A DNA stretch of 64,000 bases, from the NCBI GenBank assembly GCA_910585005.1, contig CAJUCN010000014.1, positions 1 through 64,000 on the forward strand, in the 5' to 3' direction. How positions within the stretch are numbered: the stretch's first letter is position 1; every line of letters starts with the position of its first letter. The translations under genes were made by a program, and so were the position numbers. The notes beneath the pieces are model-generated. The model saw nothing but the letters and a program-made list of their open reading frames with translations. It was not told where the DNA came from and did no database searches. Below, piece by piece: positions 52,209-61,212 of this stretch. Origin of the DNA: an uncultured Lachnospiraceae bacterium (lineage in GTDB: Bacteria; Bacillota; Clostridia; Lachnospirales; Lachnospiraceae).

Positions 52209-53543
52209 ATGGAACAGTTATCGCTTTTTACACAGGAAGTCAGTATGAATACCCCTCTTGCCAGCAGGATGCGTCCACAGACGTTAGATGACTATATTGG
52301 TCAAGAACATCTGGTGGGAAAAGGGAAAGTGCTTCGTCAGATGCTGGATACGGATCGGATATCGTCCATGATATTTTGGGGTCCGCCTGGAGTGGGAAAA
52401 ACCACGCTGGCGCGTATCATAGCGAACATGACACATTCGTCGTTTATTGATTTCAGCGCTGTCACAAGCGGCATTAAGGAAATAAAAGACGTGATGAAGC
52501 GGGCGGAGAATGATCGTATGATGGGATGGAAGACCATCGTATTTGTGGACGAGATCCACCGTTTTAATAAAGCCCAGCAAGATGCGTTCCTTCCCTATGT
52601 GGAAAAGGGTAGTATTATCCTGATTGGTGCAACGACAGAAAATCCGTCCTTTGAGATCAATTCAGCTCTCTTGTCAAGGTGTAAGGTGTTCGTCTTACAG
52701 GCATTGACCGAAGGAGACATTCGGAAACTTCTCCGTCATGCGCTGACGGAGAAAAAGGGCCTGGGGAATACCCCGATCCGTATAGAAGAAAGGCTGGTAA
52801 ACGCCATAGCGGTTTTTGCTAACGGGGATGCCAGAGCTGCTCTAAATACATTGGACATGGCTGTTTTAAACGGGGAAATACAGCCGGACGGTTCTATTGT
52901 GGTAAAGGAAGAGGTGTTGGAGCAGTGTGTTGGGAAGAAAATGCTTCTTTATGACCGGAACGGGGAGGAACATTATAATTTGATTTCGGCCCTCCACAAG
53001 TCCATGCGGAACTCTGACCCGGACGCGGCAATTTATTGGCTGGCACGGATGCTGGAGGCGGGGGAAGATCCCCTTTATATCGCAAGGCGGCTGGTGCGGT
53101 TTGCCAGTGAAGATGTGGGGATTGCGGATTCCCAGGCGTTGCAGGTGGCGGTGGCCGCTTATCAGGCATGCCATTTTAACGGGATGCCGGAATGTGATGT
53201 GAATTTAACCCACGCGGTGGTGTATTTATCTATGGCTCCCAAGTCCAATTCCCTTTATACCGGGTATGGCAAGGCAAAGGCGGATGCCATGCAAATGCTG
53301 GCGGAGCCGGTTCCATTGCAGATCCGCAACGGTGTGACCGGGCTGATGCAGGAGCTTCACTACGGGGAGGGCTATCAGTATGCCCATGATACAAAGGAGA
53401 AACTGACAGACATGGAATGCCTGCCGGAATCCCTTAAGGGAAAGGAATATTACCTGCCGGGAGATCAGGGGCAGGAGGCGGCGGTGAAAGAAAAGCTTGC
53501 GAAGGTCAAGGCGTTTCGCAGAAAGGTTACTCCGGATGGTTGA
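52209..53543 (+). CDS. rarA: Replication-associated recombination ATPase RarA/MgsA
   Basis: A 444-residue clamp-loader-like AAA+ ATPase. It has Walker A GPPGVGKTT, Walker B VFVDEIHRFNKAQQDAFLP, sensor-1 GATTENPSFE, and the family-specific C-terminal tetramerisation region (SMAPKSNSLYTGYGKAKAD). It acts at stalled replication forks. The N-terminus MEQLSLF carries QLSLF, a consensus beta-sliding-clamp-binding pentapeptide. GGAGG lies 11 nt before ATG 52209. Its 3' end overlaps the convergent acetyltransferase gene by 17 bp. Confidence 0.96.
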   Translation: MEQLSLFTQEVSMNTPLASRMRPQTLDDYIGQEHLVGKGKVLRQMLDTDRISSMIFWGPPGVGKTTLARIIANMTHSSFIDFSAVTSGIKEIKDVMKRAENDRMMGWKTIVFVDEIHRFNKAQQDAFLPYVEKGSIILIGATTENPSFEINSALLSRCKVFVLQALTEGDIRKLLRHALTEKKGLGNTPIRIEERLVNAIAVFANGDARAALNTLDMAVLNGEIQPDGSIVVKEEVLEQCVGKKMLLYDRNGEEHYNLISALHKSMRNSDPDAAIYWLARMLEAGEDPLYIARRLVRFASEDVGIADSQALQVAVAAYQACHFNGMPECDVNLTHAVVYLSMAPKSNSLYTGYGKAKADAMQMLAEPVPLQIRNGVTGLMQELHYGEGYQYAHDTKEKLTDMECLPESLKGKEYYLPGDQGQEAAVKEKLAKVKAFRRKVTPDG

Positions 53544-54123
53544 TCTTTCGGATGACGCGGCAGGGATTTCCCACCGCCAGTGAATTTTCCGGGATGTCTT
53601 TGGTGACAACGCTGCCTGCCCCTATCACGGAGCCGGGGCCAATGGTTACACCCGGAAGGACAATCACGCCTCCGCCAAGCCAGCAGCCATCTCCGATTTC
53701 GATGGGAAGGGCATAGGTGCGGCAAAAATACTGGCCTGATTCCGGCTGCCAGTCCGGGGTCAGCCTTTGGGAGTGTTCCACAGGATGAGTTGCAGTATAA
53801 AGCTGTACATTGGATGCGATCAGCACATGGTTCCCAATGGTGATCTTATTGCAGTCCACAAAGGTGCAGTTCATGTTGACGGATACATTGTTTCCCAGAT
53901 AAATGTTACGCCCATAATCACACAAGAAAGGCTGGCCCACAGAGACATTTGTGCCAATGCCGCCAAATAATTGCTTTAGGATAGCCGTTTTTTCTTTTTT
54001 CTGTTCATAGGCAAGACAATGGTATTCCTTTAATAATTTTCTCGTTTGACGTTTGAATTCAAGAAAGATCTGATCGTGACAGTCATACAATTCCCCCGCC
54101 ATGCATTTTTCCAATTCTGTCAT
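53527..54123 (-). CDS. Hexapeptide-repeat sugar O-acetyltransferase (Maa/LacA type)
   Basis: A 198-residue left-handed beta-helix acetyltransferase. The N-terminal motif MTELEKCMAGELYDCHD is the Mac (maltose/galactoside acetyltransferase) domain. Hexapeptide repeats follow, with catalytic His in YTATHPVEHSQR and the C-terminal GDGCWLGGGVIVLPGVTIG (read in parts) binding acetyl-CoA. It acetylates sugars or sugar-like acceptors. The start is ATG 54123, with CGGAGG 6 nt upstream. Confidence 0.93.
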   Translation of the reverse strand: MTELEKCMAGELYDCHDQIFLEFKRQTRKLLKEYHCLAYEQKKEKTAILKQLFGGIGTNVSVGQPFLCDYGRNIYLGNNVSVNMNCTFVDCNKITIGNHVLIASNVQLYTATHPVEHSQRLTPDWQPESGQYFCRTYALPIEIGDGCWLGGGVIVLPGVTIGPGSVIGAGSVVTKDIPENSLAVGNPCRVIRKINHPE

Positions 54124-54215
54124 TGTCAACCTCCGTATTTCTATTATTCTCGCTGTTTTTTCATTTTACTATAAAAAGAGGTTTATCTTCAACAGAATAT
54201 CTGTTCGGAAAGATC

Positions 54216-54244
54216 TTGCAATCCCACTTTGACTATGCTATGAT
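54216..54244 (+). promoter_or_regulatory. Promoter of the radical-SAM repair pair
   Basis: TTGCAA (54216-54221), 17 bp, TATGAT (54239-54244), about 36 bp before the start codon. Confidence 0.65.
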
Positions 54245-54279
54245 AAATACAAACAAATGTTCTGGTTAGAGGCGGGATT

Positions 54280-55620
54280 ATGGAAAGCAGTTTGGTAGTC
54301 AGCACAAGTGAAAAGAAGATGTCCCTTATGGAAAAGCTTGGCATCCTTTCGGACGCCGCTAAGTATGATGTTTCCTGTTCATCCAGCGGCGTAGACCGTA
54401 AAGGGGACGGGAAGGGCATTGGCAATGCGGTAGCGGGAGGAATCTGCCATAGCTTTGGTGCAGATGGCAGGTGTATTTCTCTTTTAAAGGTTCTTTTTAC
54501 CAACGAGTGTATTTACGATTGCAAATATTGTATCAACAGAAAGTCCAATGATGTGCCAAGGGCATCTTTTACACCGGACGAGATCTGTGACCTTACGATC
54601 CAATTTTACCGCCGGAACTATATAGAAGGGTTATTCCTTAGTTCAGGAATCCTGCATAGCCCCACATATACGATGGAGCTGATCTATGAAGCGGTATATA
54701 AGCTTCGCACATGTTACCGCTTTCAGGGGTATATCCATGTGAAAGCAATTCCTGGGGCGGATCCGGAAATCGTACACAGGCTGGGACTTTTGGCTGACCG
54801 GATGAGTGTAAATCTGGAATTGCCAACGGCGGAGGGATTAAAGAGGCTGGCGCCTAACAAGCACCGGAAGAACATTTTATCACCAATGAGGCAGATCCAG
54901 CAGGGAATTAGTCAGAGTAAGAACGAGCTTACGGTGTATAAACATGCGCCTTCTTTTGTCCCTGCCGGTCAGTCTACCCAGATGATTATCGGCGCAACAC
55001 CGGAAAGCGATTATCAAATCATGACAGTGGCGGAAACCTTATATCAGAAATTTGATTTAAAAAGAGTGTATTACTCCGCCTTTGTCAGTGTGAATGCAGA
55101 CAAGGATCTGCCGGCTCCTTTGGGGGGGCCTCCGCTTCTTAGAGAGCACAGGCTTTATCAGGCGGACTGGCTGCTGCGTTTTTATGGATTTGAGGCACAG
55201 GAACTTTTAAGCGAAAGCAAACCGAATTTTAATGTACTGCTTGATCCAAAGGCCGATTGGGCATTGCGGCATTTGGAACTGTTTCCGGTAGAAATCAACC
55301 GCGCGGATTACAAAATGATTTTGCGGGTGCCGGGGATCGGGGTAAAAAGCGCACAGAGGATCGTCCGGGCGAGAAGAAACGGGAATCTTACGTTTGATGC
55401 CCTGAAAAAGATAGGGGTTACGCTGAAACGGGCATTATATTTTATCACTTGCAATGGAAAAATGATGTATCCGACGAAAGTGGAAGAGGATTACATTACC
55501 CGGCATTTGATCGACGGTAAAGAGAAACTTCCCTTTGACCGGGACGGAATGACCTACAGGCAGCTTTCTTTGTTTGATGATTATCATTATGAGGAGACGG
55601 GATGGAAGAATATTATCTGA
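54280..55620 (+). CDS. Putative DNA modification/repair radical SAM protein (TIGR03916 type)
   Basis: A 446-residue protein. The radical SAM cluster is CIYDCKYC (C77, C81, C84). KYDVSCSSSGVDRKG near the N-terminus is characteristic of this family. A helix-hairpin-helix (LRVPGIGVKSAQRIVRAR, about 347-364) suggests DNA binding. Near the C-terminus YRQLSLFDDY contains QLSLF (428-432), a clamp-binding consensus. Family members are proposed DNA repair enzymes but the reaction is not established. It overlaps the partner gene by 19 bp. ATG 54280 has GAGGCGGGA upstream. Confidence 0.93.
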   Translation: MESSLVVSTSEKKMSLMEKLGILSDAAKYDVSCSSSGVDRKGDGKGIGNAVAGGICHSFGADGRCISLLKVLFTNECIYDCKYCINRKSNDVPRASFTPDEICDLTIQFYRRNYIEGLFLSSGILHSPTYTMELIYEAVYKLRTCYRFQGYIHVKAIPGADPEIVHRLGLLADRMSVNLELPTAEGLKRLAPNKHRKNILSPMRQIQQGISQSKNELTVYKHAPSFVPAGQSTQMIIGATPESDYQIMTVAETLYQKFDLKRVYYSAFVSVNADKDLPAPLGGPPLLREHRLYQADWLLRFYGFEAQELLSESKPNFNVLLDPKADWALRHLELFPVEINRADYKMILRVPGIGVKSAQRIVRARRNGNLTFDALKKIGVTLKRALYFITCNGKMMYPTKVEEDYITRHLIDGKEKLPFDRDGMTYRQLSLFDDYHYEETGWKNII

Positions 55621-56369
55621 TCTGTGAGGATTCCCTGGAAGGGATCTTTACAGGAATCTATGATGCCTATTTGATGAAAAGGCCCCATGAGCAGATCCAT
55701 ATTTGTGTGGGGGAAGAAAGCAATTACCGGTTGTTTGCAGTATATGAAGACCACAAGCCGGATGAACAAAAAGCGGTCAAGGTAGCCCGCACGATTGGGC
55801 GGGAGTTTGGCGGCGAAACATATATGTCTATTTGCAGGGCGCTTGCATCACCGGAAGGGGACAAGGGGGAGGCGGTTTATAAGACGGTGGTGGCAGGGCT
55901 AAAGATGAAAAACAGAAAAGACGTGATGGGAAATCTTATGGATCCTTATGTGCACAGGGTATTTCAACTTTCCAGGTTTACGGCAAACGAGGCTCATTAT
56001 CATGTGGAATTTTTGAGATTCAGGGAGCTTGAAAATGGCATCTTATATGCGGAGATCGGGCCGAAAAACAATATTGTCACATTGATCATGCCCCATTTTG
56101 CAGACCGGTTTCCCTTAGAGAATTTCGTTATCTATGATGAGAAGAGGAATATCTATGCAATACATCCGGCAGGCAAAGAATGGTATTTGGTATGCGGCGA
56201 TGAAGGGGAAGGACGGATGGAGCATCAGTTTTCGGAAGGGGAGAAAAAATATGGGGAACTGTTTTGCAGTTTCTTTCATACGATAGCAATAAAGGAGCGT
56301 GGAAACAATACGCTTCAAAGGAATATGCTGCCGCTTCGCTACCGCAAGTATATGACAGAGTTTTTGTAA
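55602..56369 (+). CDS. TIGR03915/DUF4130 partner of the radical SAM protein
   Basis: A 255-residue protein. LICEDSLEGIFTGIYDAY at the N-terminus and the C-terminal region HFADRFPLENFVIYDEKRN are typical of the uracil-DNA-glycosylase-like DUF4130 family, which is nearly always encoded next to the TIGR03916 radical SAM gene. The 19 bp overlap shows translational coupling. Proposed role: recognition or excision of a damaged base with the radical SAM partner (inference from family). Confidence 0.9.
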   Translation: MEEYYLICEDSLEGIFTGIYDAYLMKRPHEQIHICVGEESNYRLFAVYEDHKPDEQKAVKVARTIGREFGGETYMSICRALASPEGDKGEAVYKTVVAGLKMKNRKDVMGNLMDPYVHRVFQLSRFTANEAHYHVEFLRFRELENGILYAEIGPKNNIVTLIMPHFADRFPLENFVIYDEKRNIYAIHPAGKEWYLVCGDEGEGRMEHQFSEGEKKYGELFCSFFHTIAIKERGNNTLQRNMLPLRYRKYMTEFL

Positions 56370-56502
56370 GAATATTAGCGATGAATAACAGCATATTCCC
56401 TAAAAAATGGGAAATATTATTTTTATACCAAAAAATCCGATAGAATATCAGACAATAATGAGTAATATTGGAAAATTTGCTGGATTGTATTGGAAAAAAG
56501 AC

Positions 56503-56531
56503 TTTACAAATACAAAGTAGGGTGGTAATCT
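56503..56531 (+). promoter_or_regulatory. Promoter of the HPr-like gene
   Basis: TTTACA (56503-56508), 17 bp, TAATCT (56526-56531), 60 bp before the ATG. A small TATTCCC/GGGAAATA hairpin lies further upstream. Confidence 0.55.
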
Positions 56532-56591
56532 TGTTCAAAGTACAAGAAAACGTTTTTTTCAAACTGCGCTTAGTAAAGGAAAGGTGAGAAA

Positions 56592-56819
56592 ATGAAGCAG
56601 TGTAGAATCAAATTAAGGCTTGATGAAGTAAAGAATTTTGTGGAGACTGCCAGCAGATGCGATTTTGACATTGACGTTTCATATAACAGGTTTACTGTAG
56701 ATGCCAAATCCATCGTTGGAGTGCTGGGGCTTGACTTGAACCGGATTTTGACCGTGACTTATGATGGTTATGATCCGGAGTTTGAAGAGCTGATGAAAAA
56801 CTTTGCGATGGCAAGCTGA
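56592..56819 (+). CDS. HPr-like protein lacking the phospho-histidine
   Basis: A 75-residue protein with the HPr (PTS phosphocarrier) fold pattern: VKNFVETASRCDFDIDVS, then VDAKSIVGVLGLDLNRILTV. HPr normally has a catalytic His near residue 15 (GIHARPA) and Ser46 in the K-S-I segment. Here there is no histidine at all, while the DAKSIVG serine is kept. So it cannot act as a His-phosphocarrier but could be a regulatory Ser-phosphorylatable relative, as Crh is in Bacillus. ATG 56592 has AAAGGTGAG upstream. Confidence 0.85.
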   Translation: MKQCRIKLRLDEVKNFVETASRCDFDIDVSYNRFTVDAKSIVGVLGLDLNRILTVTYDGYDPEFEELMKNFAMAS

Positions 56820-56847
56820 TTTTGGCAAAAGTGAATAGGATCAAAAG

Positions 56848-56891
56848 ACTCCCTGCAGAAGAAGGTTACATCCTTTAGCAGGGAGTTTTTG
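56848..56891 (+). terminator. Terminator of the HPr-like gene
   Basis: ACTCCCTGC (56848-56856) / GCAGGGAGT (56878-56886) with an inner AAGG/CCTT stem, then TTTTG. Confidence 0.85.
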
Positions 56892-56920
56892 TATTGGAAT
56901 AGGAGTCACCACTTCTTTGA

Positions 56921-56950
56921 TTGACACATTTTATGCCCCTGGGGTACTAT
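56921..56950 (+). promoter_or_regulatory. Promoter of the helicase gene
   Basis: TTGACA (56921-56926), 18 bp, TACTAT (56945-56950). Confidence 0.6.
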
Positions 56951-56996
56951 GGTCTTACAGTTTTTTGAAAGTCAAACAGGGACAGGGAAGGTACAT

Positions 56997-59423
56997 ATGG
57001 AAATTCAGATATCAGTAAGGGGCCTTGTGGAATTTATTTTGCGTTCCGGAAATATTGATAACAGGAAAGCATCATCGCCTGAAAATGCCATGCAGGAGGG
57101 TGGGCGCATCCACCGGATGATTCAACGTCGTATGGGAGCAGATTATCATGCGGAAGTAATGCTCCGCTATGTTTATGCTACGGAGAATTATGAGATCCAC
57201 ATCGATGGGCGGGCGGATGGGATTTTGATTCAGCCCATGGGGGAACTGGCTCAGACACCAGAATTGACAGATGTGTCAGTTGCCCCTGCATACCGGGATC
57301 TGGTGACAGTGACGATCGATGAAATCAAGGGAACTTACAGGGACTTGGCCAAAATCAGGGAAGCCCAGGGGGTACATCTGGCACAGGCAAAGTGCTATGC
57401 CTATATTTATGGAAACCAGAACGATTTAAAAAGGATCAGGGTCAGGCTGACTTATTGCAATATAGATACGGAGGAAATAAAATATTTTCACTTTGAGTAT
57501 GGGATGGAAGAACTGTCAGAATGGTTTATTGACGTAATGAGTCAATATAGGAAATGGGCGGACTTTCAGTTTGAATGGCAAAAGATGCGCCAGGAAAGTA
57601 TTAAACAGATGGAATTTCCATTTCCCTACAGGGAAGGGCAAAAAGAGCTGGTCACTTATGTCTATCAGACCATCTATCACAAAAGGAAGTTGTTTTTAGA
57701 AGCTCCTACAGGTGTGGGCAAGACCATTTCCACACTGTTTCCGGCAGTGAAGTCCATGGGGGAGGGAAGAGGGCAGAGGATCTTTTATCTGACTGCCAAG
57801 ACGATCACAAGGACGGTGGCGGATGAAGCGGCACAGTTGATGAGAAATCAGGGACTAAAGCTTAAGAGTGTTATATTGACTGCTAAGGACAAGATATGTT
57901 TTATGGAAGAAACTGAGTGCAATCCGGTTTACTGCCCTTATGCAAATGGGCATTATGACCGTATCAATGAAGCGATATATGATTTGTTGACTCATTCGGA
58001 TAATTTCAATCGGGAACAAATAGAGGCGTATGCCAAGAGGCATCAGGTTTGTCCCTTTGAGATGACATTGGATATGAGCTTGTTTGCTGATCTGGTGATC
58101 TGTGACTATAATTATCTGTTTGATCCTCATGTGTATTTAAAACGTTTTTTTACGGAGGGTATCAGGGAAGACTATATTTTTTTGATTGACGAGGCGCACA
58201 ACCTGGTGGACAGGGGAAGGGAAATGTACAGTGCAGTGCTTGTAAAAGAAGATTTTCTTGCCCTGAAAAAGGCGGTAAAGGAATACGATGGAAGGATGTA
58301 CCGGCAGCTAGAGAAATGTAACCGGGAACTGCTTGAGTTAAAACGGGCATGTGAAGACTATGAGTATTTGGATATAGAGGAAGCATCCGGTTTTGTGCGC
58401 CAGGTGGTGACCTTATCGGGTATTATGGAGAATTATTTGGAAGATCATGAGGACAGCCCGGTGCGGAAGGAGGTGCTGGATTTTTATTTTGAGGTTAGCC
58501 ACTTTCTTCTGATCAATGATAAACTAGACAGGAATTATGTGATCTATACACAGATGGAGGCGGAGGGAGGGTTTATGATCAGGCTTTTTTGTGTGAATCC
58601 TTCCAAAAATCTGCGGGAATGTATGATGCGGGGTCGGAGTGCGATTCTTTTTTCCGCAACACTGCTGCCAATCCAGTATTATAAAAGGCTTCTTGGAGCG
58701 GAGGAGGGGGATTATGAAGTTTATGCGAAGTCCGTCTTTGACTCCCGGAAAAAGGGGCTGTTTCTTGCCAGTGATGTGACCAGCAGGTATACAAGAAGGT
58801 CGGATATGGAGTATTACAAGATTGCCTCTTATATCCATAAGATTGTCAGCAGGCGGGATGGCAATTATATGATTTTTTTCCCCTCACATGCATTTTTGAA
58901 AAATGTATACGAGTTGTATTGCAGTCATTTTCACGTCCCGGGCCGGGTAGAATGTATGATCCAGGAGGAATATATGGACGAGGAGAGCCGGGAATCATTT
59001 TTAAAATGCTTTGATATGCAGAAAACGGCGGAAGACAGGTCTCTTTTGGGGTTTTGCGTGTTGGGAGGGATATTCAGCGAAGGAATTGATTTGAAACGGG
59101 ACAGGCTTATCGGAGCAGTGGTGGTAGGGACCGGCCTGCCACAGGTATGTGTTGAAAGAGAAATCCTGAAAGCTTTCTTTGATGCACAGGGGGATCATGG
59201 TTTTGACTTTGCCTATCGTTTTCCGGGAATGAACAAGGTCTTGCAGGCAGCGGGAAGAGTGATCCGTACCGTGGAGGATGTAGGGATCGTAGCGCTTTTG
59301 GATGAAAGGTTTTTGTCGGCAGCTTACCTTAAACTGTTTCCCAGGGAATGGGAAACTTATGAGAGGGTGTCTTTGGAGCAGGTGGAAAATCGTGTGGAGC
59401 GGTTTTGGAACGAGTGGCTTTAG
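56997..59423 (+). CDS. Rad3/DinG-type helicase with N-terminal Cas4/RecB-like nuclease domain
   Basis: An 808-residue protein. Residues 1-200 fit a PD-(D/E)XK nuclease: GGRIHRMIQ (H39), GRADGI (D74), IDEIKG (D108, E109, K111) and QAKCYAY (Q130, Y134). The helicase part has Walker A EAPTGVGKT, a cysteine cluster CFMEETECNPVYC with a later VCPF (4Fe-4S, as in XPD/DinG), DEAH box LIDEAHNLVDRG and C-terminal QAAGRVIRTVED. It is probably a 5'-3' DNA helicase-nuclease in repair. The start is ATG 56997 with GGGAAGG upstream; the open frame from 56949 adds 16 residues with no ribosome site. Confidence 0.92.
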   Translation: MEIQISVRGLVEFILRSGNIDNRKASSPENAMQEGGRIHRMIQRRMGADYHAEVMLRYVYATENYEIHIDGRADGILIQPMGELAQTPELTDVSVAPAYRDLVTVTIDEIKGTYRDLAKIREAQGVHLAQAKCYAYIYGNQNDLKRIRVRLTYCNIDTEEIKYFHFEYGMEELSEWFIDVMSQYRKWADFQFEWQKMRQESIKQMEFPFPYREGQKELVTYVYQTIYHKRKLFLEAPTGVGKTISTLFPAVKSMGEGRGQRIFYLTAKTITRTVADEAAQLMRNQGLKLKSVILTAKDKICFMEETECNPVYCPYANGHYDRINEAIYDLLTHSDNFNREQIEAYAKRHQVCPFEMTLDMSLFADLVICDYNYLFDPHVYLKRFFTEGIREDYIFLIDEAHNLVDRGREMYSAVLVKEDFLALKKAVKEYDGRMYRQLEKCNRELLELKRACEDYEYLDIEEASGFVRQVVTLSGIMENYLEDHEDSPVRKEVLDFYFEVSHFLLINDKLDRNYVIYTQMEAEGGFMIRLFCVNPSKNLRECMMRGRSAILFSATLLPIQYYKRLLGAEEGDYEVYAKSVFDSRKKGLFLASDVTSRYTRRSDMEYYKIASYIHKIVSRRDGNYMIFFPSHAFLKNVYELYCSHFHVPGRVECMIQEEYMDEESRESFLKCFDMQKTAEDRSLLGFCVLGGIFSEGIDLKRDRLIGAVVVGTGLPQVCVEREILKAFFDAQGDHGFDFAYRFPGMNKVLQAAGRVIRTVEDVGIVALLDERFLSAAYLKLFPREWETYERVSLEQVENRVERFWNEWL

Positions 59424-59790
59424 AGGGAATGAAGGATAGAATGAGAAATGACGTCATTTTTTAAAAGAAAAGTTGTGGGGGATAACTATTATGACAGATG
59501 CGTCATTGTGGATAACTCTGTGGAAATTGGGGATTTCTCATATTTTATGGATTTTTTGGGTAAAAATTATTCGTTGTTTTTTAGTGAATGATTGCAAGAG
59601 GCATGATTCAAAAAAAGAAAAATACTTATATAGTCAATGAAAGGGCAGTGAATATTGACTGAATCCGTTTTTTCTCCCTATAGATATACAGAAAGTGGAA
59701 AATATGGTATACTTTTAAAGTCGGGAGTGGATTTTCGGCAGTAATGGAAACAATACCAGAAGAAACAAACGAAACAGGAGGCATAATGCT
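59424..59790. other. 367 bp intergenic region with DnaA-box-like sites and GH13 promoter
   Basis: There is no gene. TGTGGATAA (59507-59515), the reverse complement of TTATCCACA, is a perfect DnaA box; GTGGGGGATAACT (about 59474-59486) is a degenerate second copy. There are too few sites, and no dnaA gene, for an origin. TTGACT (59655-59660) and TATAGA (59679-59684), 18 bp apart, likely drive the GH13 gene. The rest is AT-rich. Confidence 0.55.
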
Positions 59791-61101
59791 ATGTGGGCAT
59801 ATGAAAGTGTTTTTTATCAAATTTACCCCCTTGGATTTTGCGGGGCGCCTTTTGAAAATGATGGGGTTTTGGAACATCGGATTTTGAAGGTAAATGAGTG
59901 GATTCCTCATATAAAGAAGCTGGGAGCTAACGCTGTTTATTTTTCTCCGGTATTTGAGTCAGATACCCATGGATATAATACCCGGGATTACACGAAGATC
60001 GATACACGTCTGGGAACCAATAAGGATTTTGGGCAGGTATGCGCCGATTTGCATAAGGAAGGGATCCGGGTTGTGCTGGACGGAGTTTTCAACCATGTGG
60101 GCAGAGGTTTTTGGGCGTTTCAGGACGTATTGCAAAAACGTTGGGATTCTCCATATAAGGATTGGTTTCATATCAGCTTTGATGGAAATTCTAATTATAA
60201 TGATGGCCTTTGGTATGAGGGATGGGAAGGCAATTACGATTTAGTAAAGCTGAATCTTAGAAATGACGCGGTGGTCAACCATATTTTGGAGGCAGTAAAA
60301 GGCTGGGTAGAGGAATTTGACATTGACGGGCTTCGGCTTGATGTGGCATATTGCCTGGATCATGACTTTTTGCGTAGGCTCCGTCAATTTTGCAACAGCC
60401 TGAAGCCGGATTTCTTTTTGGTAGGAGAAACCCTGCATGGAGATTATAACCAGTGGGCAAATGAGAGTATGTGCCATTCCGTTACCAATTATGAATGTTA
60501 TAAGGGATTGCATTCCAGTTTTAACAGTATGAATATGTTTGAGATCGTTCATTCCCTGCTGCGCCAATTTGGGCCGGAGAACTGGACTCTTTACAAAGGC
60601 AAGCATTTATTGTCTTTTGTAGATAATCATGACGTTTCAAGAGTGGCAAGTATCTTGAATAATGAGGCCCATCTTCCGCTGATCTATGCCATGAGTTTTG
60701 GTATGCCAGGGATCCCTTGTGTGTATTATGGAAGCGAGTGGGGAGCAAAGGCGGATAAAAGAGAAGGGGATCCGGCCCTTAGGGCATGTTTTGATGAACC
60801 GGTAGAAAATAAACTGACAGAATGGATCAGCAAACTGGCAGCAGCCAAAAAGGAATCTAAGGCGCTGAATTATGGTGATTTCAGGTCTGTGGTTTTGACC
60901 AACAAGCAGTGTATATTTGAACGTAAGGCAGATGGGGAGCGGGTGTTTGTTGCAGTCAATGCGGACGGGGAAAGCTATACCGCACATTTTGACGCTGGCT
61001 GTGGGACAGCGGTGGATTTGATTACCGGCCAGCTCCATGATTTTGGCGGGGGCAGCACGTTACCCCCTTACAGTGCATATTTTTGGAAAATGGAAAGATA
61101 A
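59791..61101 (+). CDS. GH13 alpha-glucan hydrolase (alpha-amylase/neopullulanase family)
   Basis: A 436-residue intracellular GH13 enzyme without signal peptide. Conserved regions: DGVFNHVG (97-104), GLRLDVAY with nucleophile D184, FLVGETLHG with acid/base E213, and FVDNHDVSR with D281. It has a short C-terminal beta domain but no N-terminal CBM34, so it is a compact neopullulanase/maltogenic type acting on maltodextrins. Exact specificity is not readable. Its natural partner is the glycogen phosphorylase in the same window. ATG 59791 has ACAGGAGGC upstream. Confidence 0.92.
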   Translation: MWAYESVFYQIYPLGFCGAPFENDGVLEHRILKVNEWIPHIKKLGANAVYFSPVFESDTHGYNTRDYTKIDTRLGTNKDFGQVCADLHKEGIRVVLDGVFNHVGRGFWAFQDVLQKRWDSPYKDWFHISFDGNSNYNDGLWYEGWEGNYDLVKLNLRNDAVVNHILEAVKGWVEEFDIDGLRLDVAYCLDHDFLRRLRQFCNSLKPDFFLVGETLHGDYNQWANESMCHSVTNYECYKGLHSSFNSMNMFEIVHSLLRQFGPENWTLYKGKHLLSFVDNHDVSRVASILNNEAHLPLIYAMSFGMPGIPCVYYGSEWGAKADKREGDPALRACFDEPVENKLTEWISKLAAAKKESKALNYGDFRSVVLTNKQCIFERKADGERVFVAVNADGESYTAHFDAGCGTAVDLITGQLHDFGGGSTLPPYSAYFWKMER

Positions 61102-61111
61102 TTAAATAAAT

Positions 61112-61186
61112 AAAAATGTAAAGCGCGCTTGACACGGAGTGTAAAGTATACTATACTCCATGGTGTAAAGCGCGTTTTACATTTTT
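61112..61186 (+). promoter_or_regulatory. Promoter embedded in a large palindrome with TGTAAAG repeats
   Basis: TTGACA (61129-61134), 17 bp, TATACT (61152-61157): a near-consensus promoter. It lies between two 16-bp arms (61112-61127 and 61171-61186) that are inverted repeats with one mismatch. TGTAAAG occurs three times (61117, 61140, 61164), with CGCG beside the outer two. This is the architecture of a repressor site, probably for the XRE protein encoded next. Confidence 0.85.
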
Positions 61187-61212
61187 ATTATATGAGAAAG
61201 GAAGGGGATCTT

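Noticed and set aside
59424..59790. Possible replication origin
   Set aside because: Only one perfect DnaA box, no AT-rich unwinding element array and no dnaA, dnaN or other origin genes nearby.
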